Positions 49,126 to 58,491 of a stretch of DNA of 64,000 bases are shown piece after piece (position 1 is the stretch's first letter; every line of letters starts with the position of its first letter). The stretch comes from Rhizobium leguminosarum (GTDB lineage: Bacteria > Pseudomonadota > Alphaproteobacteria > Rhizobiales > Rhizobiaceae). Made by a program: the position numbers and the translations under genes. The stretch covers positions 529,501 to 593,500 of the forward strand of contig NZ_JAGIOR010000001.1 of NCBI RefSeq assembly GCF_017876795.1. Reading direction: 5' to 3'. The notes under the pieces are model-generated. The model was given only the letters and a program-made list of their open reading frames with translations. It did not search any database and was not told the DNA's origin.

Positions 49126-50031
49126 ATGAGCCGAAACCCAGCGACCCGCTCCGCCCGCCTGCGCCGTTCGGTGCTGAGCGTTCCCGCCATCAATCTGCGT
49201 GCCCTCGAAAAGACCCATGCGGTCGATTGCGATGCGGTGATCTTCGATCTCGAAGATTCCGTGGCGCCGGAACAGAAGGGGCAAGCGCGGGAAAACCTGA
49301 GGCGCTTCTTTTCGGATCGGCCGCTCGAAAACAAGGAGCGGATCATCCGCATCAACAGCCTGTCATCGGATTTCGGGCCGGCGGACGTGGAGTTGGTGAC
49401 GGCGCTTGGTCCCGATGCCGTGCTGCTGCCGAAGGTCGACGAGCCGAAGGATATCACTGATATCAGCGACTTTCTCTTCGAAGCGGTTACAGCGGAAGAT
49501 CTGCGCATCTGGGCGATGATCGAGACGCCGCGCGGCATCCTGAATGCGGCGGCAATCGCGGAAACCGGACGCACGACGGGCTCGCGGCTCGATTGCCTCG
49601 TCGTCGGGCTCAACGACCTGCGCAAGGAAACGGGCGTGCTGGCGCAGCCGGGGCGGACCTATCTCGTGCCGTGGTTGATGCAGGTCGTCCTTGCGGTCAG
49701 CGCTTACGGGCTCGATGCGATCGACAGCGTCTTCAACGATTTCAGGGACGAACAGGGTTTCGATGCCGAATGCCTGCAGGGCCGGGCCATGGGTTTTGCC
49801 GGTAAGATGCTGATCCACCCCACCCAGATCGAGGTCGCCAACCGCCATTTCGGCCCGGATCCGGCGGCCATTGCGGAAGCGGAGGCGATCATATCAGCCT
49901 TTGCCGACCCCGCTTCCGATGGTCTGAACGTCATCAATTCAGGTGGGCGGATGATCGAGCGGCTGCATCTTGTCCAAGCCGAAGCTCTGGTTCATAAAGC
50001 TCGCCTGATTTCTGCAAGAAAGCCCGCCTGA
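49126..50031 (+). CDS. HpcH/HpaI aldolase or CitE-like lyase
   Basis: TIM-barrel C-C lyase of 301 aa from ATG 49126. LRRSVLSVPAINLRALEKT, then the metal-site block VIFDLEDSVAPEQK, RINSLSSDFG, WAMIETPRGILNA and the C-terminal GFAGKMLIHPTQIEVAN are family signatures (read in parts). Related enzymes act on citramalyl-CoA, malyl-CoA or beta-methylmalyl-CoA; the substrate here is not known, and no citD/citF partner is near. The TGATG overlap couples it to the DUF1737 gene. Confidence 0.88.
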   Translation: MSRNPATRSARLRRSVLSVPAINLRALEKTHAVDCDAVIFDLEDSVAPEQKGQARENLRRFFSDRPLENKERIIRINSLSSDFGPADVELVTALGPDAVLLPKVDEPKDITDISDFLFEAVTAEDLRIWAMIETPRGILNAAAIAETGRTTGSRLDCLVVGLNDLRKETGVLAQPGRTYLVPWLMQVVLAVSAYGLDAIDSVFNDFRDEQGFDAECLQGRAMGFAGKMLIHPTQIEVANRHFGPDPAAIAEAEAIISAFADPASDGLNVINSGGRMIERLHLVQAEALVHKARLISARKPA

Positions 50032-50237
50032 TGAAACTCTACCGCTTCCTGACCGGTCCCGACGATGCTTCCTTCTGCCACAAGGTCACCGCCGCCCTCA
50101 ACAAGGGCTGGTCACTGGAGGGCTCGCCGACCTATGCCTTCAATGCCGCGACCGGCGCGATGCAGTGCGGCCAGGCCGTCGTCAAGACCGTCGAAGGCAA
50201 GGATTACCATCCCGAGGTGAAGCTCTCCGAGCAATAG
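50031..50237 (+). CDS. DUF1737 small protein
   Basis: 68 aa; the ATG shares its A with the citE-like stop codon (TGATG). MKLYRFLTGPDDASFCHKVTAALNKGWSLEGSP (read in parts) is the DUF1737 core. No membrane segment. The tight coupling suggests co-expression with the lyase, but function is unknown. A composite RIME element follows and fills the convergent gap to 50419. Confidence 0.82.
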   Translation: MKLYRFLTGPDDASFCHKVTAALNKGWSLEGSPTYAFNAATGAMQCGQAVVKTVEGKDYHPEVKLSEQ

Positions 50238-50267
50238 CTCGTTCTGCCGGACGCTCGGCTTGTTTTT

Positions 50268-50422
50268 ATGCATGTCGTTATCCCGGAACCGCTGCACACT
50301 TCCGGGCGACATGCATTACAGCGCCGCGCGTCTTATCAGACGCGCAAAGGACGCTGTAACAGTTTGAATCTACGCATCGTGCTATCCGAAAATCGATTTC
50401 CCATTTTCGGGCTGATGAGCTA
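50268..50422 (+). repeat. Composite RIME-type element: hairpin plus full two-palindrome unit
   Basis: Hairpin ATGCATGTCG...CGACATGCAT (50268-50316, with CCCGGAA/TTCCGGG inside) is joined directly to TTACAGCGCCGCGCGTCT...AGACGCGCAAAGGACGCTGTAA and then CCGAAAAT...ATTTTCGG (read in parts). It occupies the whole DUF1737-metallopeptidase convergent gap and reaches the 3' end of the metallopeptidase gene. Confidence 0.8.
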
Positions 50423-50857
50423 GCGATCAGCGGCTTCCTCGGCGCTTTCCTCGATCCGCTCCATATCATCGTCGCTCAGCCCGAAATGGTGGCCGATCTC
50501 GTGGATCAGGACGTGGGTGATGATGTCGCCGAGCGTCTCGTCATTCTCAGCCCAGTAATCGAGAATGGGCCGCCGGTAGAGGCGGATGCGGTTGGGCATC
50601 TCGCCGGTTTCCACTGTGAAACGTTCGGAAATGCCCCTGCCCTCGAAAAGACCAAGCAGATCGAAAGGGGTTTCCAGCGCCATGTCCTCGAACACGTCGT
50701 CATCGGGGAAATCTTCGATCTCGATCGTCAGGTTGGTGGTCAGCCGGCGGAATTCTTCCGGCAGATGGCTGTAGGCCTCCATGGCCAGCGACTCGAAGGC
50801 GCTGATTGTCGGCGCATGGCGGTCCCGCCAATCATCGCTCTGGTCTATGCGGGCCAT
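50420..50857 (-). CDS. Zinicin-like metallopeptidase family protein
   Basis: 145 aa from the ATG at 50857 (MARIDQSDDW). The metallopeptidase motif HEIGHHFGLSDDD (HExxH, with the aspartates typical of the DUF1025/zinicin-like family) is near residue 119. Upstream RIRLYRRPILDYW is conserved. No signal peptide, so cytoplasmic. The physiological substrate is unknown. Divergent from imuA across 160 bp; its stop codon touches the end of the RIME element. Confidence 0.83.
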   Translation of the reverse strand: MARIDQSDDWRDRHAPTISAFESLAMEAYSHLPEEFRRLTTNLTIEIEDFPDDDVFEDMALETPFDLLGLFEGRGISERFTVETGEMPNRIRLYRRPILDYWAENDETLGDIITHVLIHEIGHHFGLSDDDMERIEESAEEAADR

Positions 50858-50982
50858 GAATAATCCTTCCTTTGCGGGCCATATAGAACCTTTATCGCTG
50901 ATTTTCGAGTGCGGAATCAAAGGCAGGAATAAATTCATATAAAATGGCCGTTGACTCTTCATTAGCTCTCTGGAATCTATAA

Positions 50983-50997
50983 GAACATAACAGGAAC
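50983..50997. promoter_or_regulatory. SOS box (LexA operator) of imuA
   Basis: GAAC-ATAACAG-GAAC, a GAAC-N7-GAAC direct repeat, is the alphaproteobacterial LexA operator. It lies 20 bp before the imuA start, in promoter position. Confidence 0.88.
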
Positions 50998-51017
50998 AAG
51001 ACGGATTGGAGAACGCC

Positions 51018-51962
51018 ATGGCGCAGCACGCCTTGGCGCGCGAGCGGCTTTTTGCGCTCCGCGAAACCATCGCCAGACTGGAGGGGAAGCCCGCGCCGGC
51101 GCTTGCGGCGGCCGAGCGGGAAACCATGGCGGAAGGCGGCAAGACGCCCCGGAGATGCATTCTGCCGCCGCTGACGTTTGGGGCGGAATGTCTTGATGAG
51201 GCGCTGGAAGGCGGTCTACCGCTCGATGCAATCACCGAATTCCGCTCCGTTTTGTCTCGCGATGCAGGTGCTGCCAGCGGGCTGGCAATGGCTGTCGCCG
51301 CGCGGCTGCAGAAGCAGGAAGCGGATGCCGGCAGGCTTTCGCCGTTCCTGTGGATCGGCGATGCTGTCGGCACGCTGGAGGCCGGTCGTCCCTATGCTCC
51401 CGGGCTTCAGGATTTTGGACTGAGCCCGGAGCGGTTTCTCCATGCGGCGCCGCGCAAGCTGGACGAGGCGCTCTGGCTGGTGGAGACGGCGGTGGAAAGC
51501 GCTGCTTTTTCGGCCGTCATTTTCGAAGTGCGCGGCAATCCCGCTCATTTCGGCCTGACCGAAAGCCGCAGGCTCAGTCTTCGGGCGCGTGCTGCCCGCC
51601 GTCCGCTCTTTATTGTCCGTCAAGCCGGAGCGGAGGAGGCGAGCAGCGCGGCCTTCCGTCTGCATGTCGAACCGGCCCCGTCCGGTCTGCGGCCATTGCC
51701 TGAGGGATCGAAGCTTTCCGGCAGCATCGGCAATCCGATTTTCCGTCTCACGCTGGAGAAGAGCCGCAATCCGGCCCCGCTCTCCTTTTTTCTGGAGTGG
51801 AACCCCCATGAACGCGAATTTCTCCCTGTCGCCGACCCAAACCTCGTTCGTCCTTCAGGCGAACAGTCAGCGCATTCTGGCGCTCAGCTTCCCGCATCTG
51901 CCAACGGACCGCATCGCCCGCAGGCGGTGGGGGCTCTCCTGGCGTTCGAAAGGGCGTCCTGA
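51018..51962 (+). CDS. imuA: Mutasome accessory protein ImuA
   Basis: RecA-fold protein that supports error-prone repair with ImuB and DnaE2. The product is 314 aa from ATG 51018 (MAQHALARERLFALRE), with TTGGAG upstream. LTFGAECLDEALEGGLPLDAITEF corresponds to the RecA core start, but no intact Walker A is present, as in other ImuA proteins. The last 52 codons overlap imuB in another frame; that tail is polar and looks unconserved. Induced by DNA damage through the SOS box at 50983. Confidence 0.87.
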   Translation: MAQHALARERLFALRETIARLEGKPAPALAAAERETMAEGGKTPRRCILPPLTFGAECLDEALEGGLPLDAITEFRSVLSRDAGAASGLAMAVAARLQKQEADAGRLSPFLWIGDAVGTLEAGRPYAPGLQDFGLSPERFLHAAPRKLDEALWLVETAVESAAFSAVIFEVRGNPAHFGLTESRRLSLRARAARRPLFIVRQAGAEEASSAAFRLHVEPAPSGLRPLPEGSKLSGSIGNPIFRLTLEKSRNPAPLSFFLEWNPHEREFLPVADPNLVRPSGEQSAHSGAQLPASANGPHRPQAVGALLAFERAS

Positions 51963-53418
51963 GACGCCGCCTATCGTTTGTTCCGGCAAGCTCAACAATG
52001 CGATGCGGCTGACGGCCCTGGACGAGTTGGCCGAGAGGCTGGGCCTGAAGAAGGAGCAAGGCGTTGCCGAAGCGCGCGCCATGTACCCAATGCTCGAGGT
52101 CGCGGAAGAGGATCCGGCGGCCGACCGCCGGTTGCTGGAGGCCATTGCCGACTGGTGCGACCGCTATACGCCGCTGGTGGCGTTCGACGGCAAGGACGGC
52201 CTGTTTCTCGATATTAGCGGCTGCGCCCATCTCTTCGGCGGGGAAAAGACGCTTCTCAAGGATGTGCTGTCGCGGCTTTTTCATATGGGGTTCGATGCGC
52301 GCGGGGCGATCTCGTCGTCGCCAGGCCTTTCCTGGGCCGCGTCGCGCTTCGGGCAAGGCGGCGTGATCGAGGACGAGGAGACGAACCATGTGCTGCTGCC
52401 CTTGCCGGTCGCGGCCTTGCGGCTGGAAGGACAAACCGTCGATGCCCTGAAGAAGCTCGGTCTGAAATATGTCGGCGACGTCATCGATGCACCGCGGGCG
52501 CCGTTGACCCGCCGGTTCGGCCCGGGGCTGCTTCTGCGTCTCGATCAGGCGCTGGGACGTGAAGAGGAGCCGGTCTCGCCCCGGCGTCCAGTCGCCAGTC
52601 TCTCGGCCGAAAGCCGCCTGATCGAGCCGATCGGGACGGAAGAACAAATCCTTGCCGTCACCAGGCAGGTGGCCGTGTCGCTGCAGCCGTCGCTGGAGGC
52701 GCGAGGCGCCGGCGGGCGGGTGTTCGAACTGGTGCTTTTCCGGGTCGACGGCAGGGTCTTTCGTATCTCCGTCGGCGCTTCGCAACCGCTTCGCGAACCA
52801 AAGTTCATTGCCGGGCTTTTTTGCGAGCGATTGCAGGCGGTCTATGACGATCTCGATGCCGGCTATGGTTTCGAAATCCTGCGGTTGAATGTGTTGCGGC
52901 ATGACCCCTTCAACGAGGCACAGGCTGATTTCGAGGGCGACCGCCAGGGAGAAATCTCGCTTTCGGCCTTCGTCGATCGGGTCTCGGCCCGGCTTGGCGC
53001 GGATTGCCTGCAAAGCTTCCAGCTGCGCGAGAGCCATGTGCCGGAACGCGCCGTCATCACGGCTCCTGTGATGGATAGTCTTCCCAGGCGGAAGGCGGCG
53101 CAGGAGATCCAACTTCCTTTCCGCCAAGAGCGTCCGCTACGGCTCTTTGCCACGCCGGAGCCGGTCGAGATCATGCTTGCCGAAGTGCCCGATGGTCCGC
53201 CGCAGGTTTTCCGCTGGCGGCGCATGCAGCATCAGGTGGCAAGAAGCGAAGGCCCGGAACGGATTGCCATGGAGTGGTGGATCGACGGGGATGACGCCGA
53301 AGCGCGTGACTATTTCCGCATCGAGGACGAGACCGGACATCGCTTCTGGATCTATCGTCGCGGTTTCTACGGCCGGGAACTTGATCCCCGCTGGTTCATG
53401 CACGGTGTGTTTGCATGA
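51808..53418 (+). CDS. imuB: Y-family polymerase-like mutasome protein ImuB
   Basis: Scaffold linking ImuA, DnaE2 and the sliding clamp. The product is 536 aa from ATG 51808, preceded by [30 protein letters not shown] opens the polymerase-like region. The catalytic acids of Y-family polymerases are missing: the first aspartate motif is replaced by SFPHLP, and the second reads [13 protein letters not shown] without the Asp-Glu pair, so it should be inactive. [10 protein letters not shown] and [20 protein letters not shown] at the C-terminus are family blocks. It overlaps imuA by 155 bp and dnaE2 by ATGA. Confidence 0.92.
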   Translation: MNANFSLSPTQTSFVLQANSQRILALSFPHLPTDRIARRRWGLSWRSKGRPETPPIVCSGKLNNAMRLTALDELAERLGLKKEQGVAEARAMYPMLEVAEEDPAADRRLLEAIADWCDRYTPLVAFDGKDGLFLDISGCAHLFGGEKTLLKDVLSRLFHMGFDARGAISSSPGLSWAASRFGQGGVIEDEETNHVLLPLPVAALRLEGQTVDALKKLGLKYVGDVIDAPRAPLTRRFGPGLLLRLDQALGREEEPVSPRRPVASLSAESRLIEPIGTEEQILAVTRQVAVSLQPSLEARGAGGRVFELVLFRVDGRVFRISVGASQPLREPKFIAGLFCERLQAVYDDLDAGYGFEILRLNVLRHDPFNEAQADFEGDRQGEISLSAFVDRVSARLGADCLQSFQLRESHVPERAVITAPVMDSLPRRKAAQEIQLPFRQERPLRLFATPEPVEIMLAEVPDGPPQVFRWRRMQHQVARSEGPERIAMEWWIDGDDAEARDYFRIEDETGHRFWIYRRGFYGRELDPRWFMHGVFA

Positions 53419-56400
53419 AGAGCGGTTCCGCATTTTTCGAGATCGGCGTGAGAACGAATTTTTCGTTTCTCGAAGGCGCCTCCAGTCCGGAAGAGATGGT
53501 CGTGCAGGCCGCTCATCTCCGGCTCGGCGGTCTCGGGATTGCGGACCGGAATTCGGTTGCCGGCGTGGTCAGGGCGCATGCGCAGGCGGAGCAGCTCGAG
53601 GAGAGATACAAGAACAGCGATGCGATTATGGCCCAGGCGGAGAAGCAAGGGAAAAAGGAAACGATTCTCGATCCGATCCGGGTTCAGCCGGGCGCCCGTC
53701 TGGTCTTTTCCGATGACACGCCTGATATCCTCGCCTACCCACGCAATCGGCGGGGCTGGGCAAATCTCTGCCGCCTTCTCAGCGCCGGCAATCTGAAGGA
53801 AGACGCGGTCAAAGGAAGCTGCATCCTGACGGAAGCGGAGCTGATGGAATGGGGGGACGAGATGATGCTTGCGCTCGTTCCCGATCGCACCCTTATCGAT
53901 CATCAGGCGGGTCAGTCGGCGCTGGAAGATTATCTGGAACGGTTTCGCAGACGGTTCCGCAAGACTTTTTTCATGGCGCTTGCGCCAGCCTATGACGGCC
54001 GCGACAGGCAGGTCTTTGCGGTGCTTGCCATGCTTGCGGCACGAAATCGCGTGCCGCTGATTGCGACCAACCAGCCGCTTTATCATCATCCTGAACGCCG
54101 GCCGCTTTCGGATGTGGTGATCGCGATCCGGGAACATATACAGATAGCGCAAGCCGGATTCCTGCTGGCGCCGAATGCCGAGCGCTACCTCAAGGATTCA
54201 CGTGAAATGGTCCGGATATTCCGGGACTATCCTGGTGCGATCGAAAATAGCCAGGCCTTCTTCGGCAAGCTGACCTTTTCGCTGAAGGAATTGGAGCATA
54301 ATTATCCACCTGAAAACGATCCCGGCGAAACACCGCAGCAGACGCTCGAGAGGCTGACGAGGGCAGGAGCCGCAAAGCGCTATCCCGAGGGTGTTCCGCT
54401 CAAGGTGGCGACGCAGATCGATTACGAGTTAAAACTCATCGGCGACAAGAACTACGCTTCCTACTTCCTGACGGTTCACAGGATCATCCAGCACGCCCGT
54501 TATGACCTCAAGGTCTTGTGCCAAGGACGCGGATCGGCGGCAAATTCGGTCATCTGCTATTGCCTCGAAATTACGGAAGTCGATCCTCAAAAGAGCACGC
54601 TGCTGTTCGACCGTTTCATTTCGATGGATCGCGACGAACCGCCGGATATCGATGTCGATTTCGAGCATGATCGGCGCGAAGAGGTCATCCAGTTCATCTA
54701 CAGAACCTACAAAAGAGAACATGCCGGGCTGACGGCGGGGGTGACCACCTACCGTACCCGTTCGGCCGGCCGCGAGGTCGCCAAGGCCTTCGGGCTGTCG
54801 GAGGATGTCCAGGCGGCGATCAGCAGCCTCGTCTGGGGCTGGTCGGAGGATAATCTTTCCGAAAGGGATGCAAAGGCGGCCGGTCTCGACATCAAGGATC
54901 CGGTCACCAGGAACGTGCTGAAATATGCCTCCGAGCTTCTCGGCTTCCCGCGCCACCTCACCCAGCATGTCGGCGGCTTCGTCATCACCCGGGACCGGCT
55001 TGATGAAGTGGTGCCGATCATGAAGACGGCAATGCCGGATCGCTACATGATCGAATGGGACAAGGACGATCTCGACAACGTCAAGATCCTCAAGGTGGAT
55101 GTGCTGGCGCTCGGCATGCTGACATGCCTGCGGAAGGGTTTTTCGCTGCTTGAACTGCATTACGAGGTGAAGAAGACGCTCGCAGATCTCGGCAACAGGG
55201 AGCATGGAGACGAAGGCAGGCCGGTTTACGAGATGATGGGCCGGGCCGATACGCTTGGCGTCTTCCAGATCGAGAGCCGGGCGCAGATGAGCATGCTGCC
55301 GCGTCTTAAACCGAAGGTATTCTACGACCTCGTCATCGAGGTGGCGATCGTCCGGCCCGGACCGATCCAGGGCGATATGGTGCATCCCTATCTGAAGCGC
55401 CGGGAGCAGCGGGCCAAGAATATCCCGATCGAATATCCGAGCAAGGAACTGGAAGCGGTTCTGGAAAGAACCCTCGGCGTGCCACTGTTCCAGGAACAGG
55501 CGATGCAGATCGCCATCACCGCTGCAGGCTTTGCGCCTGGAGAAGCCGACAAGCTTCGCAGAGCGATGGCGACATTCAAGCGAACCGGCACGATCGGCAA
55601 CTTCGAAAAGCGGTTCATCGAAGGAATGACCTCAAAGGGCTATGTTCCGGAATTCGCGCAGCAGTGTTTCAAGCAGATCAAGGGTTTCGGCGAATATGGT
55701 TTCCCTGAAAGCCATGCCGCCTCCTTCGCGCTACTGGTCTATGCCTCCTCATGGCTCAAGGCCTATTATCCCGACGTCTTCTGCGCGGCGATGCTGAATT
55801 CCCAGCCCATGGGGTTTTATGCGCCGGCGCAGCTGGTGCGGGATGCACGTGAGCACGGGGTAAAAATCCTGCCGGTCGACATCAACGAATCCGACTGGGA
55901 CTGCGGTCTGGAAGAGGCCGCTTTCGATCCGAATGCCGTCGATTTCCGCCACCATGAGATGCGCGGGATCATCAAGGCCCGGCACGCGGTGCGGCTCGGC
56001 TTTCGGCAGATCAAGGGCGTTTCGGATAAAGATATGGAGCTGCTCGTCAAAAATCGAGGCAAAGGCTACGGTTCCGTTCGGGATCTCTGGCTGCGGTCCG
56101 GCCTGCAGAAATCCGTCATCGAGCGACTGGCGGATGCGGATGCGTTCGAATCCCTCAGACTATCACGACGTGACGCGCTCTGGGCGGTGCGGGCGCTGGA
56201 TGTGAAGAGCGCGGCCGAGGAGCTGCCGCTTTTCGAGCAGGCTCGTCATGTCGACCTCCAGATCGAGCCTGCGGCAAAGCTGCCGGAAATGCTGCCGGGA
56301 GAGCAGGTCATCGAGGATTATCGTTATCTCTCGCTGTCGCTGAAGGCGCATCCGGTCTCCTTCCTGCGTGAGGAATTGCGGCATGCGGGCGTGACGCGCA

Positions 56401-56873
56401 ATGTCGATCTGTTGACGGTCGCAAACGGGTATAGGGTGACGATCGCGGGCCTCGTGCTGGTGCGCCAGCGGCCGGGTTCGGCCAAGGGTGTGATCTTCAT
56501 GACGCTCGAGGACGAGACCGGAGTGGCCAATGCGATCGTCTGGAGCAAGATATTCGACAAGTATCGCTCGGTCGTGATGGGCGCCCGGCTGGTGAAAATC
56601 CGCGGCAGGCTGCAAAGCCAGAGCGGGGTGATCCATACCGTCGTCGAGCATATCGAGGACATGACGCCGGCGCTCGGTATCCTGCAACGCGAGGCCCGTC
56701 GTTTCGGGGTCTGCGAGCGGGCAGACGAGGTGCTGAGACCGGGGGTCGATCAGCGGCAGAAAAAGCTTGCGCAGGAGAAGGTGGAGTTGCCAAAACGGAT
56801 GGCTGCCACAGGCAGCAATTCCGGCGCAGCGGAAACCGCTGAGGTGATGCCGCGCGGACGCAACTTCCATTAA
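53415..56873 (+). CDS. dnaE2: Error-prone DNA polymerase III alpha, DnaE2 (ImuC)
   Basis: Catalytic subunit of the mutasome. The product is 1152 aa. The PHP domain starts [23 protein letters not shown]. The polymerase core has [17 protein letters not shown] and the catalytic aspartates in [16 protein letters not shown]. The fingers include [13 protein letters not shown] and [23 protein letters not shown] (read in parts). The C-terminal OB domain is present ([29 protein letters not shown]). The start overlaps the imuB stop (ATGA). It is part of the LexA-controlled operon and should raise mutation during DNA damage. Confidence 0.95.
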   Translation: MKSGSAFFEIGVRTNFSFLEGASSPEEMVVQAAHLRLGGLGIADRNSVAGVVRAHAQAEQLEERYKNSDAIMAQAEKQGKKETILDPIRVQPGARLVFSDDTPDILAYPRNRRGWANLCRLLSAGNLKEDAVKGSCILTEAELMEWGDEMMLALVPDRTLIDHQAGQSALEDYLERFRRRFRKTFFMALAPAYDGRDRQVFAVLAMLAARNRVPLIATNQPLYHHPERRPLSDVVIAIREHIQIAQAGFLLAPNAERYLKDSREMVRIFRDYPGAIENSQAFFGKLTFSLKELEHNYPPENDPGETPQQTLERLTRAGAAKRYPEGVPLKVATQIDYELKLIGDKNYASYFLTVHRIIQHARYDLKVLCQGRGSAANSVICYCLEITEVDPQKSTLLFDRFISMDRDEPPDIDVDFEHDRREEVIQFIYRTYKREHAGLTAGVTTYRTRSAGREVAKAFGLSEDVQAAISSLVWGWSEDNLSERDAKAAGLDIKDPVTRNVLKYASELLGFPRHLTQHVGGFVITRDRLDEVVPIMKTAMPDRYMIEWDKDDLDNVKILKVDVLALGMLTCLRKGFSLLELHYEVKKTLADLGNREHGDEGRPVYEMMGRADTLGVFQIESRAQMSMLPRLKPKVFYDLVIEVAIVRPGPIQGDMVHPYLKRREQRAKNIPIEYPSKELEAVLERTLGVPLFQEQAMQIAITAAGFAPGEADKLRRAMATFKRTGTIGNFEKRFIEGMTSKGYVPEFAQQCFKQIKGFGEYGFPESHAASFALLVYASSWLKAYYPDVFCAAMLNSQPMGFYAPAQLVRDAREHGVKILPVDINESDWDCGLEEAAFDPNAVDFRHHEMRGIIKARHAVRLGFRQIKGVSDKDMELLVKNRGKGYGSVRDLWLRSGLQKSVIERLADADAFESLRLSRRDALWAVRALDVKSAAEELPLFEQARHVDLQIEPAAKLPEMLPGEQVIEDYRYLSLSLKAHPVSFLREELRHAGVTRNVDLLTVANGYRVTIAGLVLVRQRPGSAKGVIFMTLEDETGVANAIVWSKIFDKYRSVVMGARLVKIRGRLQSQSGVIHTVVEHIEDMTPALGILQREARRFGVCERADEVLRPGVDQRQKKLAQEKVELPKRMAATGSNSGAAETAEVMPRGRNFH

Positions 56874-57080
56874 AAAGTATCGCCCCGATTAGGCCATGCG
56901 GTGCGCCTTCATCTGCTTTCTGGCCGCATCCCCCTGGAACCGCTGCATAATCTCCAGCGATATCCCTGTGGCCTTATCCGGACACCGCTGTTCTCTGATG
57001 GGGGCTCGAATTTTTTCTTGACAACCACCATCTTCTTTAGCAGAAAACACGATAGTCAGTGTCATGTTTGGAATGAAGAC

Positions 57081-57392
57081 GTGCTTGTCTGCAGCTGCAA
57101 TTATATAACCGACAAGGAAATCCGGGAGGTTATCACCAACCTTCTCGACGAAGACTGTTGGCAGCTTATCGTGCCGGCGAAGGTCTATCACGCCATGGAA
57201 AAACGCGGTCGTTGTTGCGGCTGCTTTCCAAACGTCGTCGACATCATTGTGCAGACAACCGAGGAATATCATGCCCGTCGCCACTCGACGGAGGCCGAGA
57301 TATTTGATTTCATGTCCCGCTTGAAGCAATTCCATGAGGAAAACAGGAGAGCGGACATTGAAAGGCGACAAAAAGGTCATCGAGCGGCTTAA
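57081..57392 (+). CDS. bfd: Bacterioferritin-associated ferredoxin Bfd
   Basis: [2Fe-2S] protein that reduces and releases iron from bacterioferritin. The product is 103 aa if it begins at GTG 57081, giving [14 protein letters not shown]; the open frame upstream to 56901 shows no family similarity. The four cluster cysteines are C4 and C6 (CSC) and the pair in [11 protein letters not shown]. The C-terminal 40 residues are charged and longer than in the E. coli protein. bfr overlaps its 3' end by 35 bp. A TTGACA lies at 57018, but no good -10 follows; the 207-bp gap upstream has no other feature I can support. Confidence 0.88.
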   Translation: MLVCSCNYITDKEIREVITNLLDEDCWQLIVPAKVYHAMEKRGRCCGCFPNVVDIIVQTTEEYHARRHSTEAEIFDFMSRLKQFHEENRRADIERRQKGHRAA

Positions 57393-57843
57393 CGAGGCGT
57401 TGTTCCTCGAGCTCGGGGCGGTCAATCAATATTGGGTTCACTATCGTCTGCTTGAGGATTGGGGCTACACCAAGCTCGCCAAAAAGGAGCGCGCCGAATC
57501 CATCGAAGAAATGCATCATGCCGACCGGCTTGTTGCCCGCATCATTTTCCTCGAAGGCCATCCCAATCTGCAGACCCTTGCGCCTCTGCGCATCGGCCAG
57601 AACGTCAAGGAAGTGCTGGAAGCCGATCTCGCCGGCGAATACGACGCCCGCGCAGCCTACAAGAAATCGCGCGACATCTGTCACGAGGCCGGCGATTACG
57701 TTTCGATGAAGCTCTTCGAAGAGCTGCTGATGGATGAGGAAGGCCATATCGACTTCCTCGAAACGCAGCTCGATCTGCTCGGGAAAATCGGCGAGAGCAA
57801 ATACGGCCAGCTCAACGCCGATTCCGCCAACGAAGCTGAATAG
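57358..57843 (+). CDS. bfr: Bacterioferritin
   Basis: 24-subunit haem-binding iron store. The start is TTG 57358, preceded by ACAGGAGAG; it gives [20 protein letters not shown] and exactly 161 aa, the usual length. Ferroxidase ligands are in [11 protein letters not shown] (Glu18), EEMHHADRL (Glu51, His54), GEYDARAAY (Glu94) and [13 protein letters not shown] (Glu127, His130); the haem methionine is in EEMHHAD (Met52). The start lies inside bfd, so translation is probably coupled to it. A hairpin follows at 57857. Confidence 0.95.
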   Translation: MKGDKKVIERLNEALFLELGAVNQYWVHYRLLEDWGYTKLAKKERAESIEEMHHADRLVARIIFLEGHPNLQTLAPLRIGQNVKEVLEADLAGEYDARAAYKKSRDICHEAGDYVSMKLFEELLMDEEGHIDFLETQLDLLGKIGESKYGQLNADSANEAE

Positions 57844-57856
57844 AATTCGATGACAA

Positions 57857-57878
57857 ACCGGCCGCCTGGGCGGCCGGT
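57857..57878 (+). terminator. Hairpin after bfr
   Basis: ACCGGCCGC/GCGGCCGGT with a 4-base loop, 14 bp after the bfr stop. It has no proper T-run, so termination strength is uncertain. It lies between convergent bfr and rppH. Confidence 0.5.
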
Positions 57879-57930
57879 GTTGCGCATCTGACAGTATCAG
57901 GTGCAATTCAGTCCGCTCATCCCGTATCGA

Positions 57931-58464
57931 TCAGTCTTCCGATTGCAGTCCTACCAGATGCTGGAATTCGGCCACCACCTGGTCGTAGACGCTGCGCTTG
58001 AAGGAAACGATCAGCCCCGGCAGTTCCTGCATCGGCTTCCATTCCCAGGAATCGAATTCCGGCTCGTGACCGCCAGGCGGCGGGTTGATGGCGATCTCGC
58101 TGTCGTCGCCGTCGAAGCGGAAGGCAAACCAGCGCTGCGTCTGGCCGCGGAATTTTCCCCTCAGCCCGATACCGATCAGAGCCGGCGGCAGATCATAATT
58201 GATCCAGTCTCTCGCTTCGGCAAGCAGGGTCACCGTCTTGATGCCGGTCTCCTCGTAGAGTTCACGGTAGGCGGCGTCCAATGGATCCTCGCCCTTGTCG
58301 ATGCCGCCCTGCGGCATCTGCCAGAGCTGCGGCGAGCCGTCATATTCGGAATTGCCGTCGGGGATGCGCCGCCCGGCCCAGACAAGGCCATCGCGGTTCA
58401 GGATCATCACGCCGACGCAGGGGCGGTAGGGTAGATCCTCGGCTTTCACGGTCGCCTGGCTCAT
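57931..58464 (-). CDS. rppH: RNA pyrophosphohydrolase RppH
   Basis: Nudix enzyme that removes pyrophosphate from mRNA 5' ends and starts decay. The product is 177 aa; I chose the ATG at 58464 because GGAG lies six bases before it, making the upstream ATG at 58476 part of the ribosome binding site region. [21 protein letters not shown], then the Nudix box [22 protein letters not shown] (G-x5-E-x7-REx2EE, read in parts), and [13 protein letters not shown]. Last gene of the leftward run from rsfS. Confidence 0.93.
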   Translation of the reverse strand: MSQATVKAEDLPYRPCVGVMILNRDGLVWAGRRIPDGNSEYDGSPQLWQMPQGGIDKGEDPLDAAYRELYEETGIKTVTLLAEARDWINYDLPPALIGIGLRGKFRGQTQRWFAFRFDGDDSEIAINPPPGGHEPEFDSWEWKPMQELPGLIVSFKRSVYDQVVAEFQHLVGLQSED

Positions 58465-58491
58465 CTTCTTCTCCATTCAGGGAAACTTGTG

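Noticed and set aside
54194..54209. parS-like palindrome in dnaE2
   Set aside because: Only 12 of 16 positions match. It keeps TTCACGTGAA, but both ends differ, and it lies in ordinary coding sequence.
57018..57056. TTGACA with AT-rich downstream region as an iron-regulated promoter of bfd, including a possible Irr or RirA box
   Set aside because: No -10 element at 16-18 bp, and the dyad around TTCTTTAGCAGAA does not fit known iron-box consensus well enough to claim.
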